Shown here: positions 1 to 13,428 of the stretch, piece after piece | Layout of the letters: each line of letters begins with the position of its first letter | Numbering within the stretch: the stretch's first letter is position 1 | Assembly: GCA_008933995.1 (NCBI GenBank) | Contig: WARS01000007.1 | Location: forward strand, 7,856,423-7,920,422 | Source: Datnioides undecimradiatus | Taxonomy: Eukaryota > Chordata > Actinopteri > Lobotiformes > Datnioididae | DNA: 64,000 bases | Direction of reading: 5' to 3' | Notes under the pieces: model-generated | Seen by the model: only the letters and a program-made list of their open reading frames with translations | Told to the model about the DNA's origin: nothing | Databases searched by the model: none | Program-made: the position numbers and the translations under genes

Positions 1-933
1 CTGATTAAATGCAATCAAAACAAGTCCATTGTATTTTAATCCCTCTGAGAAAGATTACATGCACTGAGAGGAGCTTTAGGGAGTAGAGAGGAATTTCTAG
101 TTGTTAAAGGACGGTGACAATGATGGAAGTAAGACAAAAGAGAAAGTATCAATATACAGTATTTAAGTAGCAGGTGACATCAGCGGACCCAACAATTTCT
201 TTAAAAAAGAAATCTCATTATAAAGTAAGATAGTGGATGTGGGATGCTACAGTTGTCTTCCGGTTACTGTCCAACCCTGTCTCCTTCAAATTATGTTTAT
301 ATACTGCTCATTTGTTTAACTAATTATATTTCCCAACTACAAATTGGTGGTATGTAAATGTAATTTCTAGAAGACAGGACTTAACTCTAAGAATATCGTA
401 ACCTAACACAGCAATGTCTTGAATTTAAAACACTCCTGCGGCAATGCAAATGCTGTTATCCGTATCACTGATTAAACAAACATCATTTCCCACAAGGCCT
501 CGATCTTTGTGGGGCTACATGTCCCAGCTTGACAGAAGGGGAGTCAAAGGGGTAATAATTAACCATGAGGCTAATTGTAGCTAAGTGTCCAAGGTTTTAC
601 ACAGAACAATATGGCTATTACAATAGCTAAAATATATATGCATATAAAGTTAGGCTACTATCTCTTTAAAAAGCCCAACTTCAGCTTTAGCTCTGAGAAT
701 CTTAGATTTCTTGTTACGGAGTCTATAAAGCCAGACAACGTACAAAATCTGTAGAAGCTCTCATTAAACTTTTCAATGCTAACTATACCAACAAAAACAG
801 CTTAAACTAAATCTCAAAATACTTTGGATCTAGCCCAGTTTCGGCGATAACACATAAAAAAGACAATTTCGATCTCACTGATGCCATTTTAATAGTCACC
901 GTGCTGTAAAATGTTTCTAAAATATATACTCAC

Positions 934-992
934 TGCAGGAATGGGAGACAGAGTGTTCATGGTGATAGACTGACCCAAGACTCATTTCCTCG
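934..992 (-). CDS. candidate first coding exon of a downstream neighbour gene (unidentified)
   Basis: On the minus strand an ATG at 960-958 sits in a good initiation context (TCACCATGA) and opens MNTLSPIPA. Nine codons end in phase 0 at a consensus donor (TGCA, then gtgagt) at 933-932. A possible acceptor (gagctcag) precedes base 992. The exon would follow the CpG-rich first exon near 12.7-12.9 kb on the same strand, leaving an intron of about 11.7 kb. The nine residues are too few to name a protein. CCDC68, the gene next to TCF4 in human, is a guess from synteny only. It could equally be a chance ATG beside a chance donor. Confidence 0.25.
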
Positions 993-1119
993 CTGAGCTC
1001 AGACCACAGGGGGTTTGTGTGTTTGTGTGTATGTGTGTGTTAGTGGGTGGGTTGCACTTCTGTGTACATGGAGATGACCCTAACTACAACCTCCCCACTG
1101 ATCAGAATGGACAAGCTGG

Positions 1120-1134
1120 GAGAGAGAGAGAGAG

Positions 1135-1169
<35 letters not shown>
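1120..1169. repeat. (GA)n microsatellite, interrupted
   Basis: A 50-bp GA tract is broken once by an aaac interruption near 1135. A (TG)n tract of about 22 bp follows at 1265-1286. Confidence 0.9.
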
Positions 1170-1172
<3 letters not shown>

Positions 1173-4100
1173 GGAGAGTGAGAGAATGTAAGTCTTAGTT
1201 AATATCCGGCCGGAGTTTGTCAGGGTCTCTGTGCCTGATTGATCTGTTTACTCAACCTCTCATTTGTGTGTGTGTGTGTGTGTGTGAATGAGACAGAGTG
1301 ACGGGAAACGTGAATGAAGGGAGGAGCCCTTGACTTTAACATATTTTAATTTGATGTGTTCTTAAAAGTTGCACTGAGCTAAACCAAGTGAGCAGAATGG
1401 TAGAAAGTAGAAAACACCCAGTCTGCAGACTAGTATGACAACTTACCTCCACCACTGCAGCTGCCTTTGTAACCAAAGTGTTGAGAGAGGTGAGCTCTGA
1501 CCTTTAAAATGTGAAAAACAACTAAATTTTCTACTGTGTGTCTGTTGTAGAGTTGTTGTTCTTGTAGAGTATATCCTATGCACTGTTTGTATGAAATACA
1601 TCTATAGTGTTAGCATGGATTTGAAGTATGGGCTCAGCCAATAACAATAATCATCAACAACTGATCATCTTTAACTGCTTTCTCTCTATACAAAAGACAA
1701 AAGCCAGTATAAACAAACTAACACAAAAACTAAACTGAACCTTGAATCAAGTCCCGTCAAGTCAGCGCAAAGAAAAAATAAACCATGAATACACTTTAGT
1801 TTAGGTTGGATCCCAGTCCTCACCTACTCCCCCCCCACACCCCCACCCAAGTCGGATAAGTCCCAATTCCCAACCCAGGGTGTGTCTGGGTGGAGCCCAA
1901 TGACTGTGGCGGGTCGCCAAGTCAGACACACCTTGATAAGCGGGAAGGTATGAAGACGGCAATGCCTGCCTGCATGTCTGAAGCTCCATTCCAACTTTTT
2001 GTTGACTTTGTTCTTTTCAGACCTTGTTTCTGTTCTGTCTTTATCGCACAGACACGCACACATTACTACATGTGACATGATGGTAAAATGTAGTTCGTTC
2101 TCTGGGAAACAGGAATGAAATCATCTATTTTTAAGGACAAGTGCCAACTTTTATTTTGATATTAGTTGTGTCAAGGTTTAGATCCTTGAACATTTTCTCT
2201 GGGGAACATAAACAGCTGAGCAGATTTGATGGAGTTTAGCCCATTGAGACATCTTGGTAAGCCTTTGGGCTAATGATCATTCTGTAAAGCATAGTACGAT
2301 TTTCAGGTTTTACTCAAGTAGAGATGCGATTATTTAGTTGTGCATGAAGTGAAATGATTCACTTTATGTACAAAGCTCTGTAAAAACTCATGTCTTCACC
2401 TGATGAATGGAGGTCCAGCATTCATTCACCTTTTAGCTCTAGGTTTGGTCTCCATCAACCACAAATCAGGTATTTGCCAACTTTGTCTGTTGTTTGAAGC
2501 TGGGCAGGTAGTGTCCAGTCCTAGCCTGACTGCTGCTGCTGCTGAGACTGAATCACAAACATAAACTATGCGCTAAAAGAAGTTGGTGATCACACTGCGG
2601 CTCATGAAAATGGAACTCCTTTCATTTCCTTTACCAATAAACTATTTTTACTGACTACAGATGAGCTGCTGCAGACTCTCCCTGTTTGAACAAATACTAT
2701 TATGCCATCAGGTGAGGTTGCTTCTCCACCCGCAGGAAGGTATGAATCATTCTATCATCTCTTTCATTTACATAGTCTTTATACTGTATGTCTATGTTGG
2801 TCTATTCCCCAATAAACAAATGAACAAATTATTATCTTTAAGCTTTTATAACTTTTTCAAATAGTTTTAAAAAAGATAGTTTAATTATAGTAATGGAAAC
2901 TTGACTCAGTCTCTAAAAATAAATATAAAATAATAAACAGTTCAGATTGTTGGACTTATGCATATCATCTGTGCCTATTTATTTAAAGCTGATTAAAGGT
3001 CAGAGGTCATAAGTCTGTGGACCTGCACTGTCATGATGAACAACACTTCATTACTCAGCAAATGAATCTCAGAGTTGTGAAGAACACCAGGCACCTTTCC
3101 TACCCAACATGCCTTGCTTATGACTCACAGCTGTGGTATGTCACCTTGTGTGCTGGTGCACTTTGAACCAGCGGCGGCTTTAAATTGGGAGTGAACAGCA
3201 GGAGACGCCCTGCAGGCTCATTTACTGACCAGGAATGTTTTGTCCTGATGGAAAGTTGACTACACAGCTGACTTAATTCTGTCCAATCTAAGGTGAATTT
3301 GCACAAATGCCTTATAGCATGTTTTCATACTTAAACCACACTGTATAGCTAAAACTATTAGACTTTTCACAAATCAGTGTATATATGGTAAGTCTGGCCA
3401 AATTAGTTAATCCTAGGTCTGATCCAAACTGGGCTGTGCAGCGTGCTATACAGTGGCATGCTACTCTTTTCATATATGTATATATAGAAACACACCAACT
3501 ATATAACACAGAAGAACCAGTTTGTCTGTGTTTAATGATACATTGAATAAGCAACATATGACTTCTCCTGTATTTGCTCTCTCTCCTCCTGTGCTCCTCC
3601 CCTGTTAATTGAAGCAGAGCCAAACCTGTTCCTCAATTACAAGAGTTTAAGATCACATCTCTGTCCCTCTCTCCACTATCATTAGCTGCGCCAAACCGAA
3701 CAAAACAACCAGTTTCTGCAGTCTCTATGAAAACCACTCACACAGAAAATGGGTTGAACTCTCTATGCTCTTGTTATCCTGCATTACTTTCTCAGAGGGG
3801 ATCATTTTCCATTGAGAAAATCAAAGAAAATAAAAATCAAGTTGGCACAAAATGCAGATCACAGCCAGAGTTAGAGAGAATTTGAGCCACAGTATTTTCT
3901 CAAAATAAAACATAAAGAGGAAAGACTGCGTCAAAACACATCACAGACAGGAGGTTTTACTGCACACATACAACTGCACAGTTTTTTTCAAAAATGAAAA
4001 ATATTCTGCTAACGTCTCATTGTCCCGCATGCACTGTGTACCCAAGACTGATTAATGGCGTGTTGTCACCAAATACAGGTAATACCGCAGGTTATTTTTG

Positions 4101-7100
4101 GTTTGGCACAACACAACTCGCCACCCAACCACATCCCAATGCAGACACGCACACACAGACACCAGTGCCCAAGGCTGAGTTTGCAACCTGCTCAGAACGA
4201 GTTCCTCCTAAATGTTCACTGACAAAAAACAAAAATAAAAGACAAAATGTATCAGAGCTGTCATTAACAGGAGGACAGATAGGTAAAGACAGAGCAGGTA
4301 GACATGTAGACCAAAGCAAACCTGGACAGGAAAACAGATATTCAAGTGGACACGCAGCCACATAATGAGAGCTGGATCATTATGGCTAAAACAAAGTGAA
4401 GCATGGCATGGAGTGCACAGCTCACATTCCTCACCAGAAAAAGGAGCAGCATCAGTCATTTGTTCAAAAGCTTGAAATGACCTAAGTTTCTGTTCTCCTG
4501 ATGTGTGACCTTCCTGTTTCTGGAAGCGAGGACAGATGAATCATGACACTGCAAAAGGGTTAGATATTCGGACGCAGACAGCGGATGTGTTTGTTTAGTA
4601 TGCATTTGGTGACTGCATGCATGAGTTGGTTCACATATCTGTTTATCTGTCTGCGCAAAACAAAGTGTCTGCAAAATTTCTATTGACTATAAAGTTCATC
4701 AGGATTTCTCAGCATGACCAAGTCGCTTTGCTGCCCAAACCTAACCGAATGGGTGCTATCATAATTTTTGGTTACCAAATTGTAAGTAATATTCCTGTTA
4801 ACATCCAAATGTCAACTTCTCTGACAGTTCAAAGGACATAGAGGTATAATGACATGCACAGTAGTAACATTCATGTAATGGTGAACCTATCTATCCTGAA
4901 TTTATCTAGAGTCTGCAGAAATGTGTCATATTTTCAACACTGTGAAACAAAATGTCAATAATTCCCCGCTTTTAATAAAAAGGAGGCATGTGCATGCAGA
5001 CAGATGGACAGTGCAGTAGAAAGATGTGCAGATGATGAGGGCTTTCAAACTCTTTCACCTTCTCATCTCTTCACTCACTTCCATAACTAGAACATCGACG
5101 AAAACAAGAACAACAACAACATCTACTCTCCAAGCACTGCATCTCCCACCCAGCACCCACCCAGCCTGCACCCACTCGGCCCTCCGACGAGGCTTAATGA
5201 GTAATAAGCACTGGGTGACCACAGTCTTGGAGTCAAGCCAACTTTCCCAGATGCCAAATTGAAGCCTGGAGGTACTGCATAATGCAAAACAACACTCATT
5301 AAAACTTGGAAGGAAAAAAAACAAGGAGCTATAAAATGCAAAAATGCACTAAGATGCATTTCAGGAGTGGCTCAGTGGCAGTTTTTAAATGACTGATATG
5401 AATAATTAGGACTCTCAGGCATCCATTAGCCAGAGAAATTACAAGATGTGGAAAATGGGCTCCAAAACACACTGATGACCCTAAAATCGAATACGTTTGG
5501 CCCGAACATTATGTTAAGGTGGGGAATGTGAGCTTCGGAAGGGCTGATGAAATGAGATGAAAGGCAAGAAATGAGGCTTTCAGCGCAGGAACAAATTGAG
5601 AAGCATCCTGATGAGTTAATGCATCAGTTTGCAGTTGAAGTCAGGGATAAGTGTGTGTGCTTAGGAGAGGAGAATTAAGAGCTGTGAAATAACACAAAAC
5701 AAATGGCAAGATGTGACACCACAAAACAAATAAGTGCCCTCTGCATTATCCTGCATTTAAATTCTATATACATCAAAGATGCATGCTACAATGTCTTGTT
5801 AAAGTCAGCTGACAACAGCAACAAACCACTAAACTGTCACCACATATAATTTTAAATGTCTGCAAATAAGGAAATATAGGAACAGACATTGCAGCCGTTG
5901 AAACCTACGAAGTAATAAAGTCTTAAATGTAGCCTCAAACAAAGTACAGCACACTGAACACGGAGATGTGGATTGTTTTGGCTTGTCCGTGGTCACGTTT
6001 CTGTGTGAAATCTCTCTCGTCTGTGGCTCAGGCCTCCTTTTGTTTCTGATAACAACAATAGTTCCTTGAAGAAGAGAGTCCAGGAGAATCGTGGGTATTC
6101 TGGAAAGTATGGTCTCAGTACTTTAATTCAGATCACCTGTAAGGGTTATGTGCGGTACCATAAATCTGTAAAGTTCAATGCATTCCAGGAGTTATTTGAT
6201 GTAGACATGCTCCTGCTTCTGATTTAGAAAAGCACACATTGTACATCAACAACAGCTTTTGTGAGAGATGCAGTTCTCATATGGATTATTTTGCTTCTCT
6301 TTCATATAAGTTAAGTGTTGCGTAAGTGTGTGTAAACATTGCATTCTTTCATGTCATTAAAGATCCTAACTTTAACTAATTTTTTTGTTTTACCACAAAA
6401 ACAAATTTAAGGTATGATATATATTTTTTTTAAAACTCTGTCTTCACTGTGATAGGTGATTAAGATTTTACATGTCAGTACCACTTTGCCCCTGCTCAGA
6501 CTTATGTTTATTATGTTTATCCAGAGTTTATCCCCCATAAATCCACAGGACTGCTGATGAACTGGAGGAGAATAACGTGCCGAAACTTGTGGTCCGAGAT
6601 CACACTGTGAGACATGTCAACGGTCTGCTTATTTGCAGCTTTGGCGACTAACTTAATGAAATTTGACACAAGGTTTTCCAAAACACAGGAGCAGCACACA
6701 TGGATGATGCAAGCTGACGACCTGTCTCTACTTGCGTCTTTTTTCCTATTCAGATCGGCGATTGCAATTTACCAGGCATTCATCACATGTTCCAATATGC
6801 TCCAACATTTCTACCACTTTAATATTGACTTTAATTTCATCATAAATGATGTAGGTGGAATGTGTCATCCGGGCCTTCATGTAAAACCTCATTATACAGC
6901 CTGGATATATACAAGCCTAACTCAAGGTCCTCTCGGAGGAAGTCAAAAGACATCATGGAGGAATATCAGAAAAGGTTGAGTGTGTGCCAAGCAGGACTGT
7001 ATCAGATTAGATAACCTCATACCGACATCGTCCTCCCACCCTACCTGTATTAAAAACTGATATTTGAAATACATAACACTGCACTCTTATGGCCACAACA

Positions 7101-7155
7101 AACATCACACTGTTTAACAAGGTGTCATTTACAGCGTGAGTCAACCATGATAACA

Positions 7156-7214
7156 GACACACAAACACACACACACACACACACACACTTACGCGCGTGC
7201 ACACACACACACAT
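7156..7214. repeat. compound CA/CG microsatellite
   Basis: An (AC)n run is followed by an alternating acgcgcgtgc segment and then another (AC)n run. The alternating purine-pyrimidine pattern is typical of potential Z-DNA. Confidence 0.85.
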
Positions 7215-9392
7215 TTTACGCGCACACACGAATGGAAATGTTCAGAAGTATGCTATGTTACCATTCCAAACAATTTTGCGTGTGTGTAAGCGTACAATTC
7301 AAGGCTCACACCCTCATTGTTAACATACCTGCCATCTCCATCCACCGTCACACTTTCCCATGATTCACTGCTGAGTTGCAGTTTGTGACATTACAACACA
7401 CTTAGTCAGAATTCCAATAATAACGCCAACATGTGCAATGCTATCTGCAACAAACCAGAGTTATAGGATGTAATGTTTGTCATTTTCATCCTCATCAAGA
7501 GAAAATCCATCCACTCATTATGTGACTTACATAACAGTTACAGCCTGATGAGAGATGAGAGACAGAAGTCTTCTTGCTCACACCTTGCCATTTAGGATGT
7601 TGAATGATATGCGGGGCTGGCACGTTTCCCATCTCTTTATACAGTTTAAATCATTTGAATCGATAGCATGCAACAACCAATCATTGAGCTGCATGTTCCA
7701 CTGAAGCGGCCAATTGACGCTGATGAACTTGCCAGCTGACCATGTATGGAGAGGCTTGCTGTTAGCTTGGTTCGCACTGTGCGGCCACTACAGTAAAGTC
7801 GGTCACGACCATTTAATATTCAATGTTTAAACACTTTAATCGCAGAACAACTTAATATGTATCTCTATGGGGCAGGAAATGTTGTACTAATGTAAACTAA
7901 CATGCCTGCACTGAGCTGATTTAAAGCTCTAAGCTAACACAGAGTCCACTATGAGAGCAAGCTCTATATGCTGACACTGTATAATACACTGTAATGCTTT
8001 AGATTTCCTCTTATATTGATCCAGTGTTGTAAAAAATAAGGCTACTCAACACAATTGTTATTTTAACATCTTTGATTACATTTCCACACAGACTGTTCCT
8101 AAAATTTGCATTTTTCAACAAACCTTATTTATTCAAACTGGTGCATGCGCCATTAGTAGTGCATTAGTGTTACTTTGCAGTCATTAGTACTAAATGTATT
8201 CAGTTAAACATTTTATTACTGCCAGGAAGCTGACAATCAGCAAAAAAATAAATCTAAAACTGACTTCGACAATTGTCCCTGTACCGAATAAAACAGCAGA
8301 TTGATGTCTGAGCCGCCACACAGAACGCACGGACTAATGAACCACACACTGAGGCTTTTTTAGACATTTATGGGAACTTTCTTCTGCTATACATGGATTC
8401 CATTGCGTTAATGATTGATGGGAGCCAGATGCCACCTCGGGGTGTTCCTCATACCAGATGACTTGACATTTGTAATATAATAGAAATGACTGTGGGACAC
8501 AATTGATGGCTTGTTCAGTATAACTTTGGGGCGGCACAAGCTAAATAGTGCTTTGTGGAGCTTCAAGTCTTCTGAGATCTAGAGAAATGGGCAGAGGACT
8601 AATGGTTTTCACAGTACTGACATCTACTGTAGGTGTCAGTCAGACTGTGTGTGATCACTTTTGCAAATATAAAAGGAGAAGAGTGAAGGCAGCGACGGCA
8701 AACACAGACATGCTTTTCTTCTTTTAAGCCACCCTGACAGCTGACAGACAGACAACACCCTGAACAAAAACTCATCACACAGCAATGGAGGAACACTGCA
8801 GCACGATAGCATGCACAGGTGTCTTTGTGTCAGTGTGAGAAAATATGATTAACCTGCGCACAGTTTTGATCTCTTCAAGTAAAAAAAAATCTATCCAATC
8901 TCCGGATAATGGTGAAGTACTCATATTGAATATATTCAACTGTTTACTGTCAGTTCGTTCACATTTCTTTGTTCCTGATGATCAGGGAATATGGATAAGA
9001 ATGAAATATGTTAAATATATTATTAAGTTTAGTAAGCACATATTCAGATATGCTTAAGCTAAACATGTTTGAATGCTTGATGGAGAAAAAAATGCAAAAA
9101 GACAATATACAGGTTCAACAAGCAAGCAGTGTCTCAGTGAAGTTGCCTTGTTTTCTAAATGCTGCAAAAAATGCAAGTTTGTGTATGTCTATGCTGTAAC
9201 CAGTGTGTGTTTATGTCATCACGGTAGACAGTTCACATCATTAAGCGATGAGGCAAGTCATAACCCTTCACCAGAGTTTTGACATCAAGTGTGTATAGTG
9301 TATATGTGTGCATGCTAAAGCCAAGTCTGAGATCATCATTCTACTTTTATGACATAGCTTAAAGCTAAGGTAATGGAGGTTTCGGTGATTTA

Positions 9393-9394
<2 letters not shown>

Positions 9395-9435
<41 letters not shown>
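9395..9435. repeat. (AC)n microsatellite
   Basis: An uninterrupted AC dinucleotide tract of about 41 bp. A shorter CA tract lies at about 9522-9540. Confidence 0.95.
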
Positions 9436-9437
<2 letters not shown>

Positions 9438-10435
9438 GACAGGTATCTGTAGGAGGGGAAGCAAGTTTTGTAAAACCAATGACATCATCTACCATCTAAT
9501 TGCTTAAGTCTCTCTCTCACACACAGACACACACACACACAGTCACTTATAAAGAGCATCATTGACATCTGGTAAGCCCAGTAAATGCCTTTGGCCCAGG
9601 CTCATTCATGCACTGTGTGGGAGACAGTCCTGAAAGGGACTGGGTGTTGCACTTTGTCAGAGGTGGGGAAGTTGACTAGATGTACATTAGCCAAACCAAA
9701 TACCTGGTCTTCACTTTAATGAATCACAATGTTAGAAAACACTGCATACAAACTTATGTTTGTTTCTGATGCACCATGCAGTCATGGGCTCTTTAATGTC
9801 CCTTGTGGTGGGACAGCAGAAGACAATCTATGTTTTTAAAATACCTTGTTTTGCATTTACAAGAGAAAAGACTGTGAAAGTGCATCTAACCATGGCAACA
9901 ACAGTGATGCTTAAAGGTCTGAGGCTGGTTGTACCACCTATTCAGAAGTTCAAATTCACACTGTTATATAACGTGTTTACTCACCACCAAGCAAACTGCT
10001 GTTTAACTGAAGCTAACAGACAAAGTTAACATTAGCATGCTAATAGTTATATGACCCAGTACTGAGGAGTAAAGGAGGTCATATTGTTGACAATATCTGT
10101 GAGGTGAGAAGAATTTAAATTACATTTGAAACATTGTTAAGAACTGGTGCAACCTGATTTAGTAAATTACTAATAAGACGGTAGTTAAAAAGGAACTTAA
10201 AAACGTGGACTTCATCATCTAGAAAGAGCATATTTTCTACAAGTACATCACTGTATTATTGATTTAGTAAGAGTACTGAGACTGTGGTACTGTAGGTTCT
10301 ATCAAAAACATCATTACTCCTCCCTTAGCGCAAGAGGAAAACACACCTATCCATTGTTGTGTGTGTTCACTGGCATCTTAATGTATGTCTGTTGTTGAGT
10401 GTGTGTAAGAGATGGTGAGAGATAGATAAAGAGAG

Positions 10436-10441
<6 letters not shown>

Positions 10442-10486
<45 letters not shown>
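10442..10486. repeat. (GA)n microsatellite
   Basis: A pure GA tract of 45 bp. A second, interrupted GA tract with GTGA variants lies 110 bp away at 10595-10654. Confidence 0.95.
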
Positions 10487-10487
<1 letters not shown>

Positions 10488-10594
10488 GGGGTGGGGGGCG
10501 TACTGGGTAAAACTATGAGACAGTTTTGTTTCTTGTTGGTCTGGTTGGTTAACTGAACTGGAGTCGAGGGAAAGAATGTAGTCCCATTAAAACA

Positions 10595-10654
10595 TGAGAG
10601 AGAGAGTGAGAGAGAGAGAGTGAGAGAGAGAGAGCGAGAGAGAGAGAGAGAGGG
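10595..10654. repeat. (GA)n microsatellite with TGAG and CGAG variants
   Basis: A 60-bp tract in which GA units are punctuated by periodic tgag and cgag variants. This suggests slippage of a longer unit. Confidence 0.9.
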
Positions 10655-10739
10655 AGTATGATTAACACAGATATAACATGAACAGATATAATTTGCTGTA
10701 TATGATCCACTATCGTAATATTAACTGCTTTTACAGTTA

Positions 10740-10802
10740 TGTTCTGGTAGCTCATCTGGCAGAGCGTGCATCATGTGTTAAGGCTGTGGCCCCTGATTCT
10801 CT
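10740..10802 (+). repeat. tRNA-like SINE head fragment
   Basis: The segment carries a recognisable A-box-like stretch (gtagctcatctggcagagc) followed by gtgcatcatgtgttaaggctg. This resembles the 5' end of a tRNA-derived SINE common in teleosts. No B box or cloverleaf can be completed and the sequence becomes AT-rich directly after it, so this is a truncated element and not a tRNA gene. Confidence 0.5.
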
Positions 10803-12025
10803 GTTGTTAAAAATATAAATTTATATGAAAAATAAGTTAAAAAAATATATATTACAAAATACAATTAAGAAATGATGAAAAAAGGGAAGCTAAATTTGGT
10901 AGAAAACAAAGAGGAGAAAGTGAGACGGAGAGGAGATAAAGTCAGTTAGAGCAGAAGAAAGATAAAGGGGAGGAATATAAAGGCGAGCAGTAGGCAGAGA
11001 GTCGGAGATGCTAACAGCTGATATAAAGTCTGGGTTCAGCATTCCCTTGCCTGGGAAAACACTTAAACATGCATGACCGACTCCTCTGTTTGCTCTGGAA
11101 GTCAGCAAGACAACAACATCACATTAGTGTTTTAGATGTTAGATGCAGAATCCAGAAAGACAGCACAGGGACAGCCTGTTAACTTGACCCACGCATCCAC
11201 AAGTCCCATTTTGCTCATTTAACATTTCCTAATACATCCATTTTGAAGACAGTTAAAATTAGAAAAGCTTGCCAGCTAGCTTGCAGACGTAAAACACACG
11301 CATTAAAAGCTGAGTTAGCAAACTGTTGCCTATTTAAACAGAAAAGACACAGAATATGCATTATTATCAGACTGGAGTCATGCTTGCAAATCTAAGTCTG
11401 TTGCCCACCCTGCTTGTAGCTCTGATTTGGCAATGGTAATGGTTGTGTGACTGTGTCATTGACCTACACACCAAATCTAAAATCTAATAGCCGAATGTTG
11501 CCACTGAATAGTTACCACCTTGTAGGCCTGCCAGAAGTCCAGTGTATGTAAACATGGTCTGGTAAGGTGCTACTGTTATAATTGCTGTCATTAATTAACA
11601 AATATCTGACAGTGTGGCTCCATGTGGCTCCAGTGTAAATGATAATAGTGCCCTAAGCCCAGCTGGAATAAAGATAACATCTCCTTTCTGCAGCTCTCTT
11701 ATCAGATCACAGTGCAGAGTACAGGCAGACTCGCCCTTTGACTGAGCACAGAGTGGCACTTTGACCAAACACCTAACAATTTATTTCATTTTTGTGACGA
11801 GTGGAAGTTTCGTTATCAATGGGTTTTTTTTAATTGCACACCATCTGGTCCTGCACTGATTTTCTGTTTCAGTCAGATGTCATAACTGTGCATCAACTGA
11901 AACAACTGGGTGACATCAACGAGACAGCACAACAACAATTATGTTTCTATGGAGCTTCATGGTAAGTTATTTGTAAGTTATTATTCCACTTCATATAGTG
12001 ACGTTAAGTGAATATGTGCAGCTAC

Positions 12026-12190
12026 TCTATGTGGCCAAAAGTATGAGGACAACTAAGCAATCTAGCCATAAATGACACTTGAACAAGGAGCAAGGCTTAT
12101 AGGAGCCACAAGGCCAAAGCCATGAACAGACCCTGACCCCACAGGTACACATGAACACATAAACAAAGGGTTCTTGCACATATGACCACA
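12026..12190. mobile_element. remnant of a TGTGGCCAAAAGTATG-type MITE
   Basis: The left edge reads tatgtggccaaaagtatgag, a terminal sequence of a short DNA-transposon derivative common in fish genomes. A fuller relative lies at 42577-42863. No clear right terminus is visible, so the end coordinate is approximate and the copy is probably truncated. Confidence 0.4.
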
Positions 12191-12599
12191 CAATTCTTTT
12201 AAACCAACTATGTCACTAGGATTAACAGTCATATTCCTGAAGGGATAGTATATTGGTGGTACTCATATGATAAAATATGACGTTTTTTAAATGTACAGTA
12301 TGTTATCCTAACTGTACGTCAGAGATGTATTAAGGCCTATTACATTTAAAGGTACTACTAAGAAATTCCTTCAGCACTTTCTGTGCTTGTTGGAACTCAA
12401 ATAATCTACATCTCTAAATATATCAAATACATGGAGAGATGCTGGCCTGGTTGCACTGTTTTTATTCCACTTTGCTAGTTTCAAGCTTAAGAAGTTTCTT
12501 AGATTTAATAATTCAGGTGAGTGATCTGCTGCCTCTGAACACACCAAAAGAAAGACTAAAGTCACTTTTGACCACCATAAGCTGAACTCCAGCTCCAGG

Positions 12600-13010
12600 A
12601 AACGCGCAGTGAACTCTGTGAAGTAACTTGAAGCGGAACAGGCAGTTGGTGACAGCAACTGCCGTGAAAACGACGCGCAGCAGCAGTCGGGTTAAAATCC
12701 AACAAGTGTCCAGGTAAATCATCAGCCTCTTACCTGTGAACGCTCCCTCTGCGGTGCTCTGCTGCGACTGGCAGGCTGCAGTTTCTGGCTGACAGGAGTT
12801 TGCCTTGTGGGTGGATCCGGGGCTACACCTGCAGCACACCGGAGACCTACGTAACGGACGCGCGCACGTCGCCGCTGACGCACGCAGAATACTTGTCGCT
12901 TTACCTGGCCGCCTGCGCCGCCTGTCAGAGCAGTTTGACAGGAGGGAAGAGAGGAGGGAAAAACTCATTTCTGTGGCGGAAGTCGGCGAAAGTTTTAGGA
13001 CGCGTGTGAA
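12600..13010. promoter_or_regulatory. CpG-rich block, likely promoter and first exon of a neighbouring gene
   Basis: Within AT-rich surroundings this block of about 400 bp is GC-rich and dense in CpG, with clusters such as acggacgcgcgcacg and cgccgctgacgcacgc. Its edges against AT-rich DNA are sharp. It contains two consensus minus-strand splice donors. It is the only such block in the 22 kb beyond the tcf4 3' end. Together this fits a CpG-island promoter. Plus-strand firing is also possible, since such promoters are often bidirectional. No coding similarity was recognised. Confidence 0.5.
12734..12968 (-). other. candidate non-coding first exon of a neighbour gene
   Basis: On the minus strand the CpG-rich block ends at a near-perfect donor (gttcacag, then gtaagagg) with the last exon base at 12734. 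An alternative donor (ggccag, then gtaaagcg) ends at 12905. The 5' edge is unknown; 12968 is the first in-frame ATG on this strand and is used only as a marker. The open frame through the block is arginine- and cysteine-rich without any known domain, so 5' UTR is more likely than protein. The tail-to-head order behind tcf4 matches CCDC68 in human, which is inference only. Confidence 0.35.
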
Positions 13011-13428
13011 CCTTTCTCACTCTCTGTCGCTCTATCTCTCTCTCTCACACTCACTCGCCATTTTTGGAGATCTCGTGAGCCAGTCTCCAACCAAAATGCA
13101 ACTACTGAAACTATTTCAGGAATGTTTGCCTCCCTTGCTGCGTTTTGGTTTCCCTGTTCTCATATTTGATTATCACTGATGACCTTGAAAGGGAAGCTGG
13201 AGCAGAAAAAGCTGAATCATTCTCTGTCTCCATGTTCTCTGTGTGACTTTATTTTATTTTCATCATTGTCAATACTGATTTCCCCATTTGGAAGTTTACT
13301 GATCCAGAAGCTGTGTTCTGTGTGACTACCAGCTCAAAAAAGATTTTCTAAAATGATGCACACTATTATTGAGTCTGGAAAGCAAACTAACTAACTGACT
13401 TAATGTCTAAATAGCAATAATAATTTTG

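Larger units (their letters stand above)
993..12733. other. no protein-coding evidence; possible first intron of the neighbour gene
   Basis: All open frames here are short, AT-rich or run through microsatellites, and none resembles a known family. The stretch holds GA and CA repeats and old interspersed repeat fragments at about 10.74 kb and 12.03 kb. If the exon calls at 12.7-12.9 kb and 934-992 are right, this is the first intron of a minus-strand gene. Otherwise it is intergenic. Confidence 0.4.

Noticed and set aside
1829..1848. C-rich run (G4 motif on the minus strand) as a regulatory element
   Set aside because: Possible structure, but no gene context or further support in a stretch without identified genes.
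10740..10802. tRNA gene
   Set aside because: Only an A-box-like 5' half is present, with no B box, anticodon arm or terminator; this is a SINE fragment.
12805..13179. Plus-strand 124-codon frame over the CpG block
   Set aside because: Composition is due to GC-rich DNA. No conserved domain was seen, and the better splice signals are on the other strand.
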